Origin: Volvariella volvacea V23
Lineage: Eukaryota > Basidiomycota > Agaricomycetes > Agaricales > Pluteaceae
Direction: 5' to 3'
NCBI GenBank assembly: GCA_000349905.1
Contig: KB722758.1
Span: 62,001-126,000, forward strand
DNA length: 64,000 nucleotides
Part shown: piece by piece, positions 23,001-32,417 of the stretch
Numbering within the stretch: position 1 is the stretch's first letter
Layout: each line of letters opens with the position of its first letter
Notes under the pieces: model-generated
What the model saw: only the letters and a program-made list of their open reading frames with translations
Databases searched by the model: none
Told to the model about the DNA's origin: nothing
Program-made: the position numbers and the translations under genes

Positions 23001-23874
23001 GTTGAGGTCGAGATTGCTTATATCTTCTTCCTTGGGGTGTGTATCTTTGCATTTAGCATTTTATTGCAGTTACTCACGTTGCTTTCCAGGTATTTTACGA
23101 GATTCTTCCTCCTGATACGGCTGTGTTCTCTGATCTGGTGAGAGAGCTGTACATCAACCTTGTCAATACTATGGGCGGGGTAAATGTCTCATCGTTTGCG
23201 GTCTTTATGGGTGTCTGATGGCACCTTCATTTGCAGAAACCTGACCCCGGTGTCACACCGACACCCGACGCGCTCAAAGAACTCCTTGCAACATACTCCC
23301 GCTCCCAGTTCCAACGTAAATATGGGGTCGACTATAAGGGGAATTCAACCGCTCCTGGGGATTCAGCTGGCGGTGCAGTATATGGAACTGAGAGCTTCCG
23401 TCAATTCCAGCCTGAAAGTGATTCATCTGTTTTGGGCACAGATATATCTGGTTGGGTGGATTCCGTGCTTGTGTACGCTTAGCTCCCACTCTGTTGTCCA
23501 AGTTCGATCTAATCTTGGGCGCACGCAGGTCCTCTCAATTCCCTCTCTTCAACCAAGTTCCAGCCATGCGCACAGATTTCATGAACGAGGTGGAATACCT
23601 CCTTTCACCTGCAGCTGCGCACAAGACCAACTACTGGGATATCGTTCAATACGAGAGGTCGTACAATCACCCAACGAATTCTGATCAGATGGTCAACATA
23701 TCAGCAACATTCATCTATGTCAATGGTTCTACGACGGAGCAAACAACCACAGTGAAAGCAAGCTTCGTATATTATCTCGGGGTGAGTATTCTGTCTAAAA
23801 TTTGTCGTTGTTCCGTCTCATGAGTTTATGCACTGAACTAGGTTGCTTATGTTGGTACTGCGGACGATTGGTGA
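14023..23874 (+). CDS. Giant fusion: ComEC-type metallo-beta-lactamase, beta-rich region and triple module
   Basis: A single multi-exon gene of about 2,700 residues is inferred. Exon 1 (14023-14055) encodes MSSKKHAVLHV and exon 2 (from 14117) VQASYGDALILE, the usual start of ComEC-like metallo-beta-lactamase domains. Then come FMVIDGG, VVLTHDDEDHKQG (metal-binding His/Asp cluster), ILLLGDGN and IMHHGSKHNNYW (HHGS motif). A 100-N gap (15802-15901) interrupts the end of this domain. A Lys/Pro/Ala-rich linker (about 16140-16400) leads to a long beta-rich region (about 16.4-20.8 kb) of alternating hydrophobic strands with internal repeats. An amphipathic helical part (about 20.85-21.65 kb) follows, then three C-terminal modules homologous to the two neighbouring genes, ending VAYVGTADDW-stop. 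No signal peptide or true membrane segment is evident. Neither the beta region nor the modules are recognised. Confidence 0.72.
14117..15560 (+). other. ComEC-like metallo-beta-lactamase domain region
   Basis: The order is glycine-rich start (SYGDALILE), buried strand with DGG (FMVIDGGPT), metal site THDDEDH, Asp/Gly strand LLLGDGN and HHGSKHNN. This order is characteristic of the ComEC/Rec2-type branch of the metallo-beta-lactamase fold, whose members are hydrolases, some acting on nucleic acid. The metal-binding residues appear intact. Substrate is unknown. Confidence 0.75.
15802..15901. other. Assembly gap (100 N) inside the giant fusion gene
   Basis: Exactly 100 N, a conventional placeholder, so the true missing length is unknown. 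It interrupts the reading frame just after YFTNP, near the end of the metallo-beta-lactamase domain. Confidence 0.98.
16430..20850 (+). other. Beta-rich repetitive region of the giant fusion
   Basis: Many consecutive exons encode strand-like alternations of hydrophobic and polar residues with recurring blocks such as 'tl..il...gl', 'FSFGVSQLHIVLND', 'LSLSVSLKSVTLFNGDM' and 'SISHVALGWMG'. The blocks suggest internal duplication into several related beta units. I cannot name the fold. Confidence 0.55.
20850..21660 (+). other. Amphipathic helical region of the giant fusion, with a hidden intron
   Basis: Segments such as DILKFITESLGAALDDAVNA and AIASIMQGIGKAAEEVGDVF predict amphipathic helices. 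The frame appears to run on through a hydrophobic stretch at 21178-21233, but that is an intron (GT|GTATGT to CTGATAG). Splicing gives AIARAFGNAVQQFCGKILQD, which continues the helical pattern. Confidence 0.65.
21697..22258 (+). repeat. Protein module 1 of the giant fusion
   Basis: Begins VLNEYALTSFSKEWQYAYAG. It has a 29-nt short exon (GLGLPSWST) and ends VFANGALTEDGHDVTQTVMY then YMG. A 30-residue linker starting VYFNIVPP follows. Confidence 0.78.
22465..23036 (+). repeat. Protein module 2 of the giant fusion
   Basis: Begins VLETYTANLFQSQFQFSYNS. The 29-nt short exon encodes KLSLPQWVN and the module ends VEVEIAYIFFLG. A 30-residue linker starting VFYEILPP follows. Confidence 0.78.
23237..23781 (+). 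repeat. Protein module 3 of the giant fusion, short exon fused to the next
   Basis: Begins LLATYSRSQFQRKYGVDYKG and ends ATFIYVNGSTTEQTTTVKAS then FVYYLG. The sequence matching the 29-nt short exon (SSQFPLFNQ) runs straight into the following exon, so one intron has been lost precisely. Confidence 0.75.
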
Positions 23875-25110
23875 GCATCGCAGTGTAAGGTGATTTTGAA
23901 AGGGGATGAGGAGTGAGATTAAGTATACAGACGCTTTCCATTTTTATAAGGCTTCAATAACTAAATGTCTTGTACCTAGTCGTTATTTTATCAACTATGG
24001 AGGTATTGTATAGTTGAATTGACAAAAGCACCGTGCGGTCAAAGCGCTAGACGTTGAGCGTTGAGCTATGCCATGTTTTCTATTGAGCATACGGTCTGGT
24101 GAGGAATTCAATAGGCATTCAACCTCATCATTGCTTATGCGGTAACTTATTCGCTCCATGAACAGGCCAGCGCGAAATAAGGCCGTCGAACGGTCACGTG
24201 ACATCTCAGCCTTTCGCTCCACCTCTGCGTCCACGCTGGTCAAAACACTCTCATTTCCAGCTGCCTTCAGAGTGAAGAACGAGTTTTTCCTTGGTGATGT
24301 CCTGTTGTAAGTAAATACTAGGAGCGATGGTTTGACTTTACCGCTGAACTATCAGCTGCGCACTTGGGTAGTCGCCTGGCGGTCACCAGCAACTTTCATT
24401 GAGGTCTCTAGATCAGTCGTATCAGCATCCTTTCATTCCTCAGCACGTACCCTACTCTGATCTTATCGCCCCTGCCCTCCTTGGCAGGGTAATGCTCTCA
24501 AGTGCGCAAATCTGGTGCCCAACTCACAGCGCAGTCGACTCGATGTAGAAGCTGATGAGATTACAGAAGCAGAGAAAGATTGGGAGTGAGGAGGTTGGCA
24601 TGAATATATTGGCTGCATTTTCTATTATCGTGACGATTTTATAAGCGCTCTGGGTACGTCTGGCTCTCGTGATATCATTTGGGTGGTATTCAAGATAGTG
24701 GCGATAGCTTTATCCAAGACTATATTCTCGGTGTCATCTCTTCCCCGTGGGTTTGGGTTTAATGGATTTGTGCCTTGGGCTGCTCATTGATTCCAACCCC
24801 AGAAAGTTGCAATCTTGGGCGAATCCTTTCACCCCACTCACTAATCATATGGGGTGCACGCCAGGCGCTAGTATTCTGTCCTTGGCTTTATGTCTACAAT
24901 TTTTTGTCATGGCCTTGCCCTCGAGGCTCTCGTTCAACACACCAGTGGATGCTCAGCCTAGCCTCGTCCAATATTCGCACACAACTCCAAGCTCTCATAA
25001 ACCTAAGTTTCACAGCAAGCACGCGGCGATCACAAGGGTGGAGTACACGTGTCCTACTTGCTCTTCATAGCACCTGCACCACAACGTCGCTAGCACCCTA
25101 CCCTTCTTCC
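23875..25110. other. Intergenic region between the giant fusion and BTB copy B
   Basis: About 1.2 kb. Overlapping open frames at 24747-25070 lack splice or homology support. The palindrome near 25045 belongs to the BTB promoter. Confidence 0.45.
25045..25052. promoter_or_regulatory. ACACGTGT palindrome upstream of BTB copy B
   Basis: The same octamer as before copies A and D, 66 bp upstream of the start at 25111. Confidence 0.5.
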
Positions 25111-26455
25111 ATGATGGAGTTGACCCTAGTTAAAGAACGTCCTTCTCTCACTGCCTTCGGTGTTGACCCCAGCAACGTCAATCTTGACGAAGAGTTTACT
25201 GTCCTACTTGCCTCGCCTACTTCCTCTGAACTCAGTGCTTTGGAGGACGATGAAAACACTACCCACACTGACGATCCCAAAGGGAAGTCTGTATTTCAGC
25301 TGAACCCACACCTGAAATACTTTTTCGAGGATGGAAACCTGCTCATCCGGGTACGCTTTCGAGTTTCTCCCACGTGTTCTGGATGCACAATAATATGGCA
25401 CCATCAGGTCGAAAATGTAGACTTTAAAGTCCACAGATATTTCTTTATGAGGGACTCTCCCCGCTTCAGACAGCTGTCGAAGAATGGGACGATTGGCCGA
25501 ATCTTCGATAATGGCGCGGAGGATGCTGCGGATGATACGATACCGCTTGTGCTTAAGCACTTGACGAGCTTGGATTTCGAGAGGTTCCTAGGTGTCCTCT
25601 ATCCTACGTGAGTGTTCCTGCTCTGCCAATGCTAGACGGAATTTCATACCTCTTCATTATTTCACTAGGCGCTTCGGTAACGATGAAGAGAACACGTCTG
25701 CTTACTGGGCGTCTGTGCTATGGGTATCTTCATACCTCTCTTTCAAGTCTATCCGTTCCCTTGCCATTGAGAGACTATCCATCATCGCCACACCCATAGA
25801 TAAAATTTCAATGGGACGGCGATGCGGCATTCATCATTGGCTGAGGGATGCCTACCGTGAAATTTGTACGAGACGAGCTCCATTGACCAAGGAAGAAGGG
25901 AGGAGAGTCGGTGCGGATGAATTAGTCGCGATCATGGAAGCCCGTCAGATTCTACTCTGGGAAAGCCCGACCGCTCAGGAGGAAGAGCAGTATAAAGTGA
26001 TAAACAGGATATTCGGTTTGGACTTTTCTACTACGACTCCTGTCACCGTTTCTGAGAAGGATCTATCTGACCCGCAACTGGACTTGGTGACTCGGCCGGC
26101 GCTCCAGCAAGCACCGGCGGCTCCGGCTCTGCGACCAGTTTTATCCCTTCCCCAACCACACCGAGAGGGTTCACTAGCATCGCACTCGGATTCCTGCTCC
26201 ATATCGTCGCTCGCCACAACTTCCTCATCGGTGGCGTCTCGAGTCCGATCTACCAACACCCCGAATGGGAGTCCACAGGAGCGGAGGGAGGCGGGTTCGA
26301 ATAGCCGAGGACGTTTGTTGGGTAGCTCCAAATCGTTCAACACTAGATCTCCTCCGGCTAAACCAGCAAAACCACCTCAATTAGGTGCCAAACCCATACC
26401 CATGCAGTCTGGGAGCGGGGAGCCCTCGGGTCTCTGGGCACAGCTCTTAACTTAG
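25111..26455 (+). CDS. BTB/POZ domain protein, copy B
   Basis: Exons 25111-25350, 25408-25607 and 25669-26455 give 408 aa. The BTB-like core runs from LNPHLKYFFEDGNLLIR across the first intron into VENVDFKVHRYFFMRDS. LDFERFLGVLYPT closes exon 2, and exon 3 starts RFGNDEENTSAYWASVLWV. The helical second half keeps GIHHWLRDAY and LTKEEGRRVG, and the tail is Ser/Pro-rich and basic. A second Met directly follows the first (ATGATG). It heads the right-hand BTB array. Confidence 0.88.
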
Positions 26456-27016
26456 TGCGCCCCAAAATGAAAGGACTATCAAGGGAACATAAGGGCAAAG
26501 CAGAGATTCCTGTTTCTACGGTCGGTGACGTAGAAATTTAGTATACTCCCCCTATTGGGCTCTACTTTCCTGATTTAACTTGTATTCTAGCCCACCGACT
26601 ACGGAGGAGCACTAGCGTTCACATGGTTGACCAATGTATCATATTGATAAGCTGTTCTTCACTTGCATAAGAAGCACCGAGATGGGAATTGAATTTGTGA
26701 TCGAATGTAGCGAGCTTAACAGCACCTCCAATGTCCTCAGTACGCCCACGAGGCAGCCAGCACAATTCATGGGGCATTTAAGGAGAGAATGGAGTCCTGG
26801 GCAATATCGTCGAGAGCGGCAGATGTAAAATTCATGTCATTGCGTATGCGATCCACTCGTTGGCTTTTTCGACGTGTACACACCCTCTCTTCGCATTACA
26901 TGAAGTTTGCGTAACTCTGAGCCCAAAATGAGCGAGAGACGATCACGCAAACGGACATGTGTTCTGCATCTTTTCTCAACAGCACCGCGGGGTTAGCACC
27001 TTATCATATATCCACG
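26456..27016. other. Intergenic region between BTB copies B and C
   Basis: About 560 bp with no coding pattern. The part just before copy C is recognisably similar to the region before copy D. Confidence 0.5.
26955..26962. promoter_or_regulatory. Degenerate E-box (ACATGTGT) upstream of BTB copy C
   Basis: It lies 62 bp before the start at 27017, inside a stretch alignable with the copy D promoter, where the octamer is the intact ACACGTGT. One base change destroys the palindrome, in line with decay of the gene. Confidence 0.4.
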
Positions 27017-28378
27017 ATGTCGGAAAGGATATCTATCTCACCTACAGCCTCGCTAACTACGAGAAACAGCACCAGTAATCCTGATTTTGACGAAGAGTTT
27101 ACTGCACTGTCCGCTTCGCCCACTTCCTCAGAATTGAGCGCCGTCGAAGATAATGAAATCATCCTCCCTCCCCAAATGACTCTAAGGGAAAGTTGGTATT
27201 AAAGCTCAACCCCCACCCGAAATACTTCTTCGAAGACGGAAATTTACTAATTCGAGTACGCTCCCACGTTTTTATCCCTTTTAATGATAACACAATTTGC
27301 CATAGGTCGAAAATGTTGATTTCAAAATTCACAGATATTTTTTCATGAGAGACTCTGCCCCATTCAGAGAACTTTCAAAGGACGGGATTGTTGGTCGTAT
27401 CGTTAGTAGTGGTGAAGATGATACCGCGGGATACACGGCTCCACTTGTGCTTGGACACTTGACGAGCTTGGATTTCGAACGATTCCTAAGTGTTCTTTAT
27501 CCTGCGTGAGTGCTAGGTTTATATCAATCCTAGACGGCGATTCGCACCTCTTCGTAACCTCGCTAGGTATTTTGGCAAAAACGAAGAAAATACAACCGCG
27601 TACTGTTCCTCCGTGTTGGGGGTGTCGTCCTACCTTTCCTTCGAATCCATTCGTTGTCTCTCAATCAAAAATTATCTCTTGTTGCTACTCCCATAGATAA
27701 AGTTGCACTTGGACGACAATACGGTATTACGCACTGGCTTAAGGACGCCTATCGCGCAATCTGTACGAGGAAAGCGCCATTGACTAAGGAGGAAGGATGG
27801 AGACTGGGGGTGGACGAAGTGGTTGCAATAGCGGAAGCCCGGCAGGTTTTACTCTGGGAAAGCCCTACCACTCGAGATGACGAGCAAGATGAAGTCGTTA
27901 CTAGGGTATTTGGTTCGCTTTGGGAATTACTCCTACCACCACTATCACGCGCAAGGACTCGCTTGAGCCACCACCCAAGCCATCCATTACATCTGAAATA
28001 CAATCAGCACTACCGCCACCAGCAGATTCGACTTCCCAAACTCACTCGGAAAATTCACCGACGTCGTCTAAAATACCTTTGCCATCAGTAGTGCAGCAGG
28101 TTCCTACAAATTCGTTTTTTGGAATACAGGATAAAGGACTGCAGGAGCAAATAGAAAAAATCTCTATGGAGAGGGAATTTCCGCTGGAAGAGCCGATTCA
28201 GGTGTCACCCCAATCAACGATATTTCCAAGCATGCCGTTGAAGCAGTTGGAATCGCGATTTGATGAGCGATTTGAGAAGTTTGAGAAGCAGTTATCTCAG
28301 TTGGAGGTTCATATACGATCACTTGGTCCTCGAAGCCCCTGGCGCAAATCCACCTCTGCATGGGGAAAACCAGCATAA
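27017..28378 (+). pseudogene. BTB/POZ domain gene, copy C, broken by three frameshifts
   Basis: The exon plan is intact (27017-27255, 27306-27505, 27567-28378), with the standard splice sites. The reading frame breaks three times relative to the paralogues. The first break is at about 27172-27178, in a C-rich run before LNPHPKYFFEDG. The second is at about 27668, in an A run before LSLVATPIDKVALGR. The third is at about 27912-27916, just after the conserved V-F-G. Each break is consistent with one missing base. Exon 2 (VENVDFKIHRYFFMRDSAPF) is undamaged. The out-of-frame C-terminal segment (27920-28378) is still recognisable and ends in a coiled-coil-like stretch. Either the copy is a young pseudogene or the assembly has homopolymer errors. 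Confidence 0.8.
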
Positions 28379-29505
28379 AGTATTTGGGGTGGTGTCACGA
28401 TGGGATAGTCTGATAGTCTCTTCTAATAAGTGGGAAGGCGGAGGCTCTATCTTAAGTACGTCATGACTACGATTAATGTACCATTAAGCCTAAATACTCT
28501 TCATTGTATATCTTGTCGAATCGTGATCACGTACTCAGTTTTGGCCCACCTACCGAGGTATGTGAAATGCCAACTTTTAAATGCCCGTCGAATATATAGC
28601 TATAGTTAGGACTGCATTTTGAGCACATATACTATAGCTTAAGTAATAACTTGGCGAAGCTACGCCCCTCTTAATACTGATATCTCAAGGAAGCGGATTA
28701 TTTTTTGAGGCTGAGGTCTGAAAGCTGAGGACAGTTAGTCGACCCGCCGACAGTCCTTCGACAAAGCTGCCTGACCATTAGCAAGTGCGTATTCTCATTA
28801 ACTTAATCTCGGTTGATGGACTGTGCATGTGAAGGTTCCGCGGTGTGGGGATCCATCGCCTATCCCCAGAGGCCAAGTCGTGAATTTCCCCCGCTACCAC
28901 CTAATGCCCTCTGCCCTGACTCACCTCCTAATGACACCCACGGCATGTTGAAAGCCAACCCACCACTTTCGCCTTCTGTGGCCGCAGATTCATCTTAATG
29001 TCATTGACTCTTTCTCGTATATCGACCGCTTAGATATCGCAGTGCCACAGTCGTCGTGATTCTGTATGTGCCTCATGTGATACCTTTTATGTCATCAAAT
29101 TCCGCCACTCCACTTCCAACACAAACAAAACAACCTCCATACACTTCGCCTCTAGTGCTCCTCCCCAACGCGAAATTTCAAATCAACTACCCTCATAAAC
29201 AGGCACAAATGCCGGATTACGGTTAGGAACTGTAAGCTAGCTACCCATTACACGTTGGCGGATATAACAAGTGTTGAAGCACGGTAGTCATTGCCACACG
29301 CATGCAATGATTTGACCGAGCTTTAAATCCCACTTTCCAAGAAAATGGATATTTTTTGTCAGCTTAGTTGATTGACATCATCGTAATGTGAGGTTCTATT
29401 AAATCTGAATTCCACAATAAGCGAGCGTCGATCGCACACGTGTTCTACGGCTCTTTTAACAGCATTTGTACTGAAACGAGGTTTACAACTTATCGCCCAT
29501 CCACG
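28379..29505. other. Intergenic region between BTB copies C and D
   Basis: About 1.1 kb. The only open frame of any length (28813-28998) has no paralogue or splice context. The last 70 bp hold the copy D palindrome. Confidence 0.5.
29436..29443. promoter_or_regulatory. ACACGTGT palindrome upstream of BTB copy D
   Basis: Perfect octamer 70 bp before the start at 29506. Confidence 0.5.
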
Positions 29506-30792
29506 ATGGCATTAGCGATAGCTAATTCATCTGCTACCTTACTCACTACTGCTAGTATCAATACCAGTAATCTCGACTTTGATGAAGAGTTCACTGCGCT
29601 GTCTGTCTCGCCCCCTCCCTCAGAATTCAGCGCTACAGGAGATGGCGAAGCAATCACACACTCCAAGGGGAAATCAAGGTCAGGGCTCAACCCACACCCA
29701 GAATACTTCTTTGAGGATGGAAATCTACTAATTCGGGTACGATTTCAGTCTTTTAAAATCACGAGATGGAGTAACTGTACTAAATACAACCTTTTATAGG
29801 TGGAAAACGTAGACTTCAAGATCCACAGATATTTCTTCATGAGAGACTCGGCGACATTCAGGCAACTTTCGAAGAATGGAGTCCTGGGTCGTATTTTCGA
29901 CAATGGCGATGATGAAAACGATGCGACGGAATATACGACCCCGCTTATGCTTGAAGGTTTGAAGAGCTTAGATTTTGAGCGATTTCTAGGCGTTCTTTAT
30001 CCAACGTAGGTTTTATCCTCATATCGAGGTTAAAGGTGATTTATGCGCCCTTTAATGCAATTTAGGCGCTTCGATCAAGACGAGGCGAATACGGCCGCTT
30101 ATTGGGCGTCTGTGTTGAACGTAGCCTCATTCCTATCCTTCTGTTCCATTCGCTCCCTCTCTATTGAGAAGCTCTCTCTTGTCGCCCAGCCCATAGAAAA
30201 AATTGCGCTGGGCCGGCAGTATAGCATCACTCACTGGCTGAAGGGCGCATATCATACTATTTGCACAAGACCAGCCACATTGACGAAGGAAGAAGGAAGA
30301 CGAATTGGCGTGGATGAGGTTATAGGGATCATGGAAGCCCGGCAGATTCTGCTTTGGGAGAAACCCAATGCGACCGACGCAGAGCAGTATAAAGTGGTCA
30401 GTAGGATCTTTGGACTGGAGCCTGTTGAACCCACCTCCGCTTCTGCCACTTCTTCCACTTCCCACCCCGTGGACGGAGGTCAGGGCATTTTCAATGCACA
30501 AATGCAGAGGGCGGCATTGGAATCGCAATCGGTGTCTCCGGCGGACCAGCCCCAACTACAAACGAGCCCCAACTCATCACCGAGAGAAGTTTCAGTCACA
30601 AATGTGTCTCAATCTCCGCCAAATGGATTGCCATCGGAAGCGCAGGGCACCTCTTTCCCTGATTTTCAAGCTCCCCCGATAACTTCAACTTCGGACCCGT
30701 CGAAATTGGCCACCAGTGAACCCAACAGGCCTAAGCGCAAGAAGTTGAAAAAAGGTGCTTGGAGCGCTGCATTGCAACCGACAAATGTCTAG
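29506..30792 (+). CDS. BTB/POZ domain protein, copy D
   Basis: Exons 29506-29736, 29800-30005 and 30066-30792 give 387 aa. The core has LNPHPEYFFEDGNLLIR then VENVDFKIHRYFFMRDS, and exon 2 ends FLGVLYPT. The second half has YSITHWLKGAYHTICTR and LTKEEGRRIGVDEV. The tail is Ser/Pro/Thr-rich and ends in a basic patch (RPKRKKLKKG) that could be a nuclear localisation signal. It is the closest relative of copy C by promoter and N-terminus. Confidence 0.88.
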
Positions 30793-31403
30793 CGATGCGG
30801 GTAGCGTCAGTCTTGACATTTGAGTCATGTCTATCACCGAGTGTAGGTATGCGAATCTCACGTCTTCAACTGTGCGGTTGGACATTGAACATACCCCCTT
30901 TTCTAGATTTGTATGCCTCTGATGTAAGGGAGTAGGATAGGCGAAAATAGTATCGTCATAAGTTGTGGCTGCAAATTTCACCTATTTTGTGTAAACATAG
31001 TCATAGGGAATTGATTGCCATACTATTTCGTGCGCGCCCCACCTTTCACTCGTCTGTTGGTGTTTCTTAGGGCTATCGAGAAGGTAGCATACTCCAGTTC
31101 CTCTAGTAATTCTTTCTGTCATGGGATCGCCCTGAAAATAACGCCGATCTTGAGTACCTTAAGAAACATTGAGTGCCAAAATGCTCGACTCTGTCCATGA
31201 GCTTCCTTAACACACTAGAGGACTGTACATGAATTATGGATGGTACGATACAACCCAGGAATTTGAGATTAGCCACAACAGGAAACAGTCGGCGCAGTCA
31301 TCCACTCGCTTCTCCATTTTACCGTCAATAACTATTATCTCACTTTATCCTGACTCAGACATCGGTCAATACTTTCTTGTACAACACTATTCCAACTACG
31401 GCC
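30793..31403. other. Intergenic region between BTB copies D and E
   Basis: About 610 bp with no coding pattern. Unlike the other copies, no CACGTG palindrome was found in the 100 bp before copy E. Confidence 0.45.
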
Positions 31404-32294
31404 ATGTCCAAAGACACTACAAACGGCGAGCCCAAAAGTGCTTCTGACGATGAGTTCACAATCTTATCCGTGTCGCCTACACCCTCAGAATTCAGCACTA
31501 TCGAAAATGCCGACACAGTCGCCCCTACCACCAGAAAAACGACCAAAGAAGAGGCGGAATTGAAGTTAAACCCACACGAGAAATACTTCTTCGAGGATGG
31601 GAACTTGCTTGTCAGGGTGCGTTTGCTGTGGTGTCACCCGCGTTATCGCAAAATGACGAGGTAGCTAATTCAGTGTATCCTAGGTGGAAGGTGTGGATTT
31701 CAAAGTCCACAGGTACTTCTTCATGAGAGATTCTCCTGTCGTCAGACAGATCTCCAAAGAAGGAACGATTGGTCGAATTCTGGACGGTGGAATAGGTTGC
31801 TCTACCGGTGGGCATACCTCTCCACTCATTCTCGAGGATTTGAAGGGCGTTGATTTTGAGCGTTTCTTGAGCATTCTGTACCCAACGTATGTCTTACTCA
31901 CCCCCTCAGATCCATTTCTCGCATGACCATTGTGAGCAGGGATTTCGATAAAGACGAGGATACCACCTCAGCATATTGGTCCTCTATACTCGACGTGTCT
32001 TCCAAGTTGACCTTCCAGTCCATTCGCTCTCTATCAATCAAAAAACTGTCTATTGTCGGTCTTCCAGTTGACAAAATCGCGCTGGGCCGAAAATTCGATA
32101 TCACTCATTGGCTTAGAGAGGCCTATCGTAACGTCTGCACCAGGAAGGATACCTTGACCAAGGAAGAGGGGAGAAAGCTTGGTGTGGATGAGGTCGTCGG
32201 AATTATGGAAGGGCGACAGCTCATGTTTTCGAAAAAGATGGAGGCTAAGGATCAGAACAAGGTCCTAGACAAGCTATTCAAGTTGACCAACTGA
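31404..32294 (+). CDS. BTB/POZ domain protein, copy E (short form)
   Basis: Exons 31404-31616, 31684-31886 and about 31940-32294 give 256 aa. The BTB-like core (LNPHEKYFFEDGNLLVR, then VEGVDFKVHRYFFMRDSPVV) and the helical half (FDITHWLREAYRNVCTR, LTKEEGRKLGVDEV) are complete. The protein stops after LDKLFKLTN, so it lacks the 100-170-residue Ser/Pro-rich tail of its relatives. The exon 3 acceptor is ambiguous by three bases (GAG or CAG). It is convergent with copy F, with 123 bp between stops. Confidence 0.85.
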
Positions 32295-32417
32295 CCCTAC
32301 ATCCATGGCCGGCAACTCGTGTATCAGATGTATACTACATATCAATACATAAATAGTGGTATTAACAGGTTGGTATGGTATACGCATTGTTCAGTAAGGC
32401 GTAGGGATATCCGCGTC

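Noticed and set aside
14023..23874. Calling the giant fusion a toxin or a known defence protein
   Set aside because: Only the metallo-hydrolase fold is recognisable. Neither the beta-rich region nor the triple module could be matched to any characterised effector, so a function is not claimed.
28813..28998. Small Pro-rich open frame between BTB copies C and D
   Set aside because: Short, low complexity, no homology within the window.
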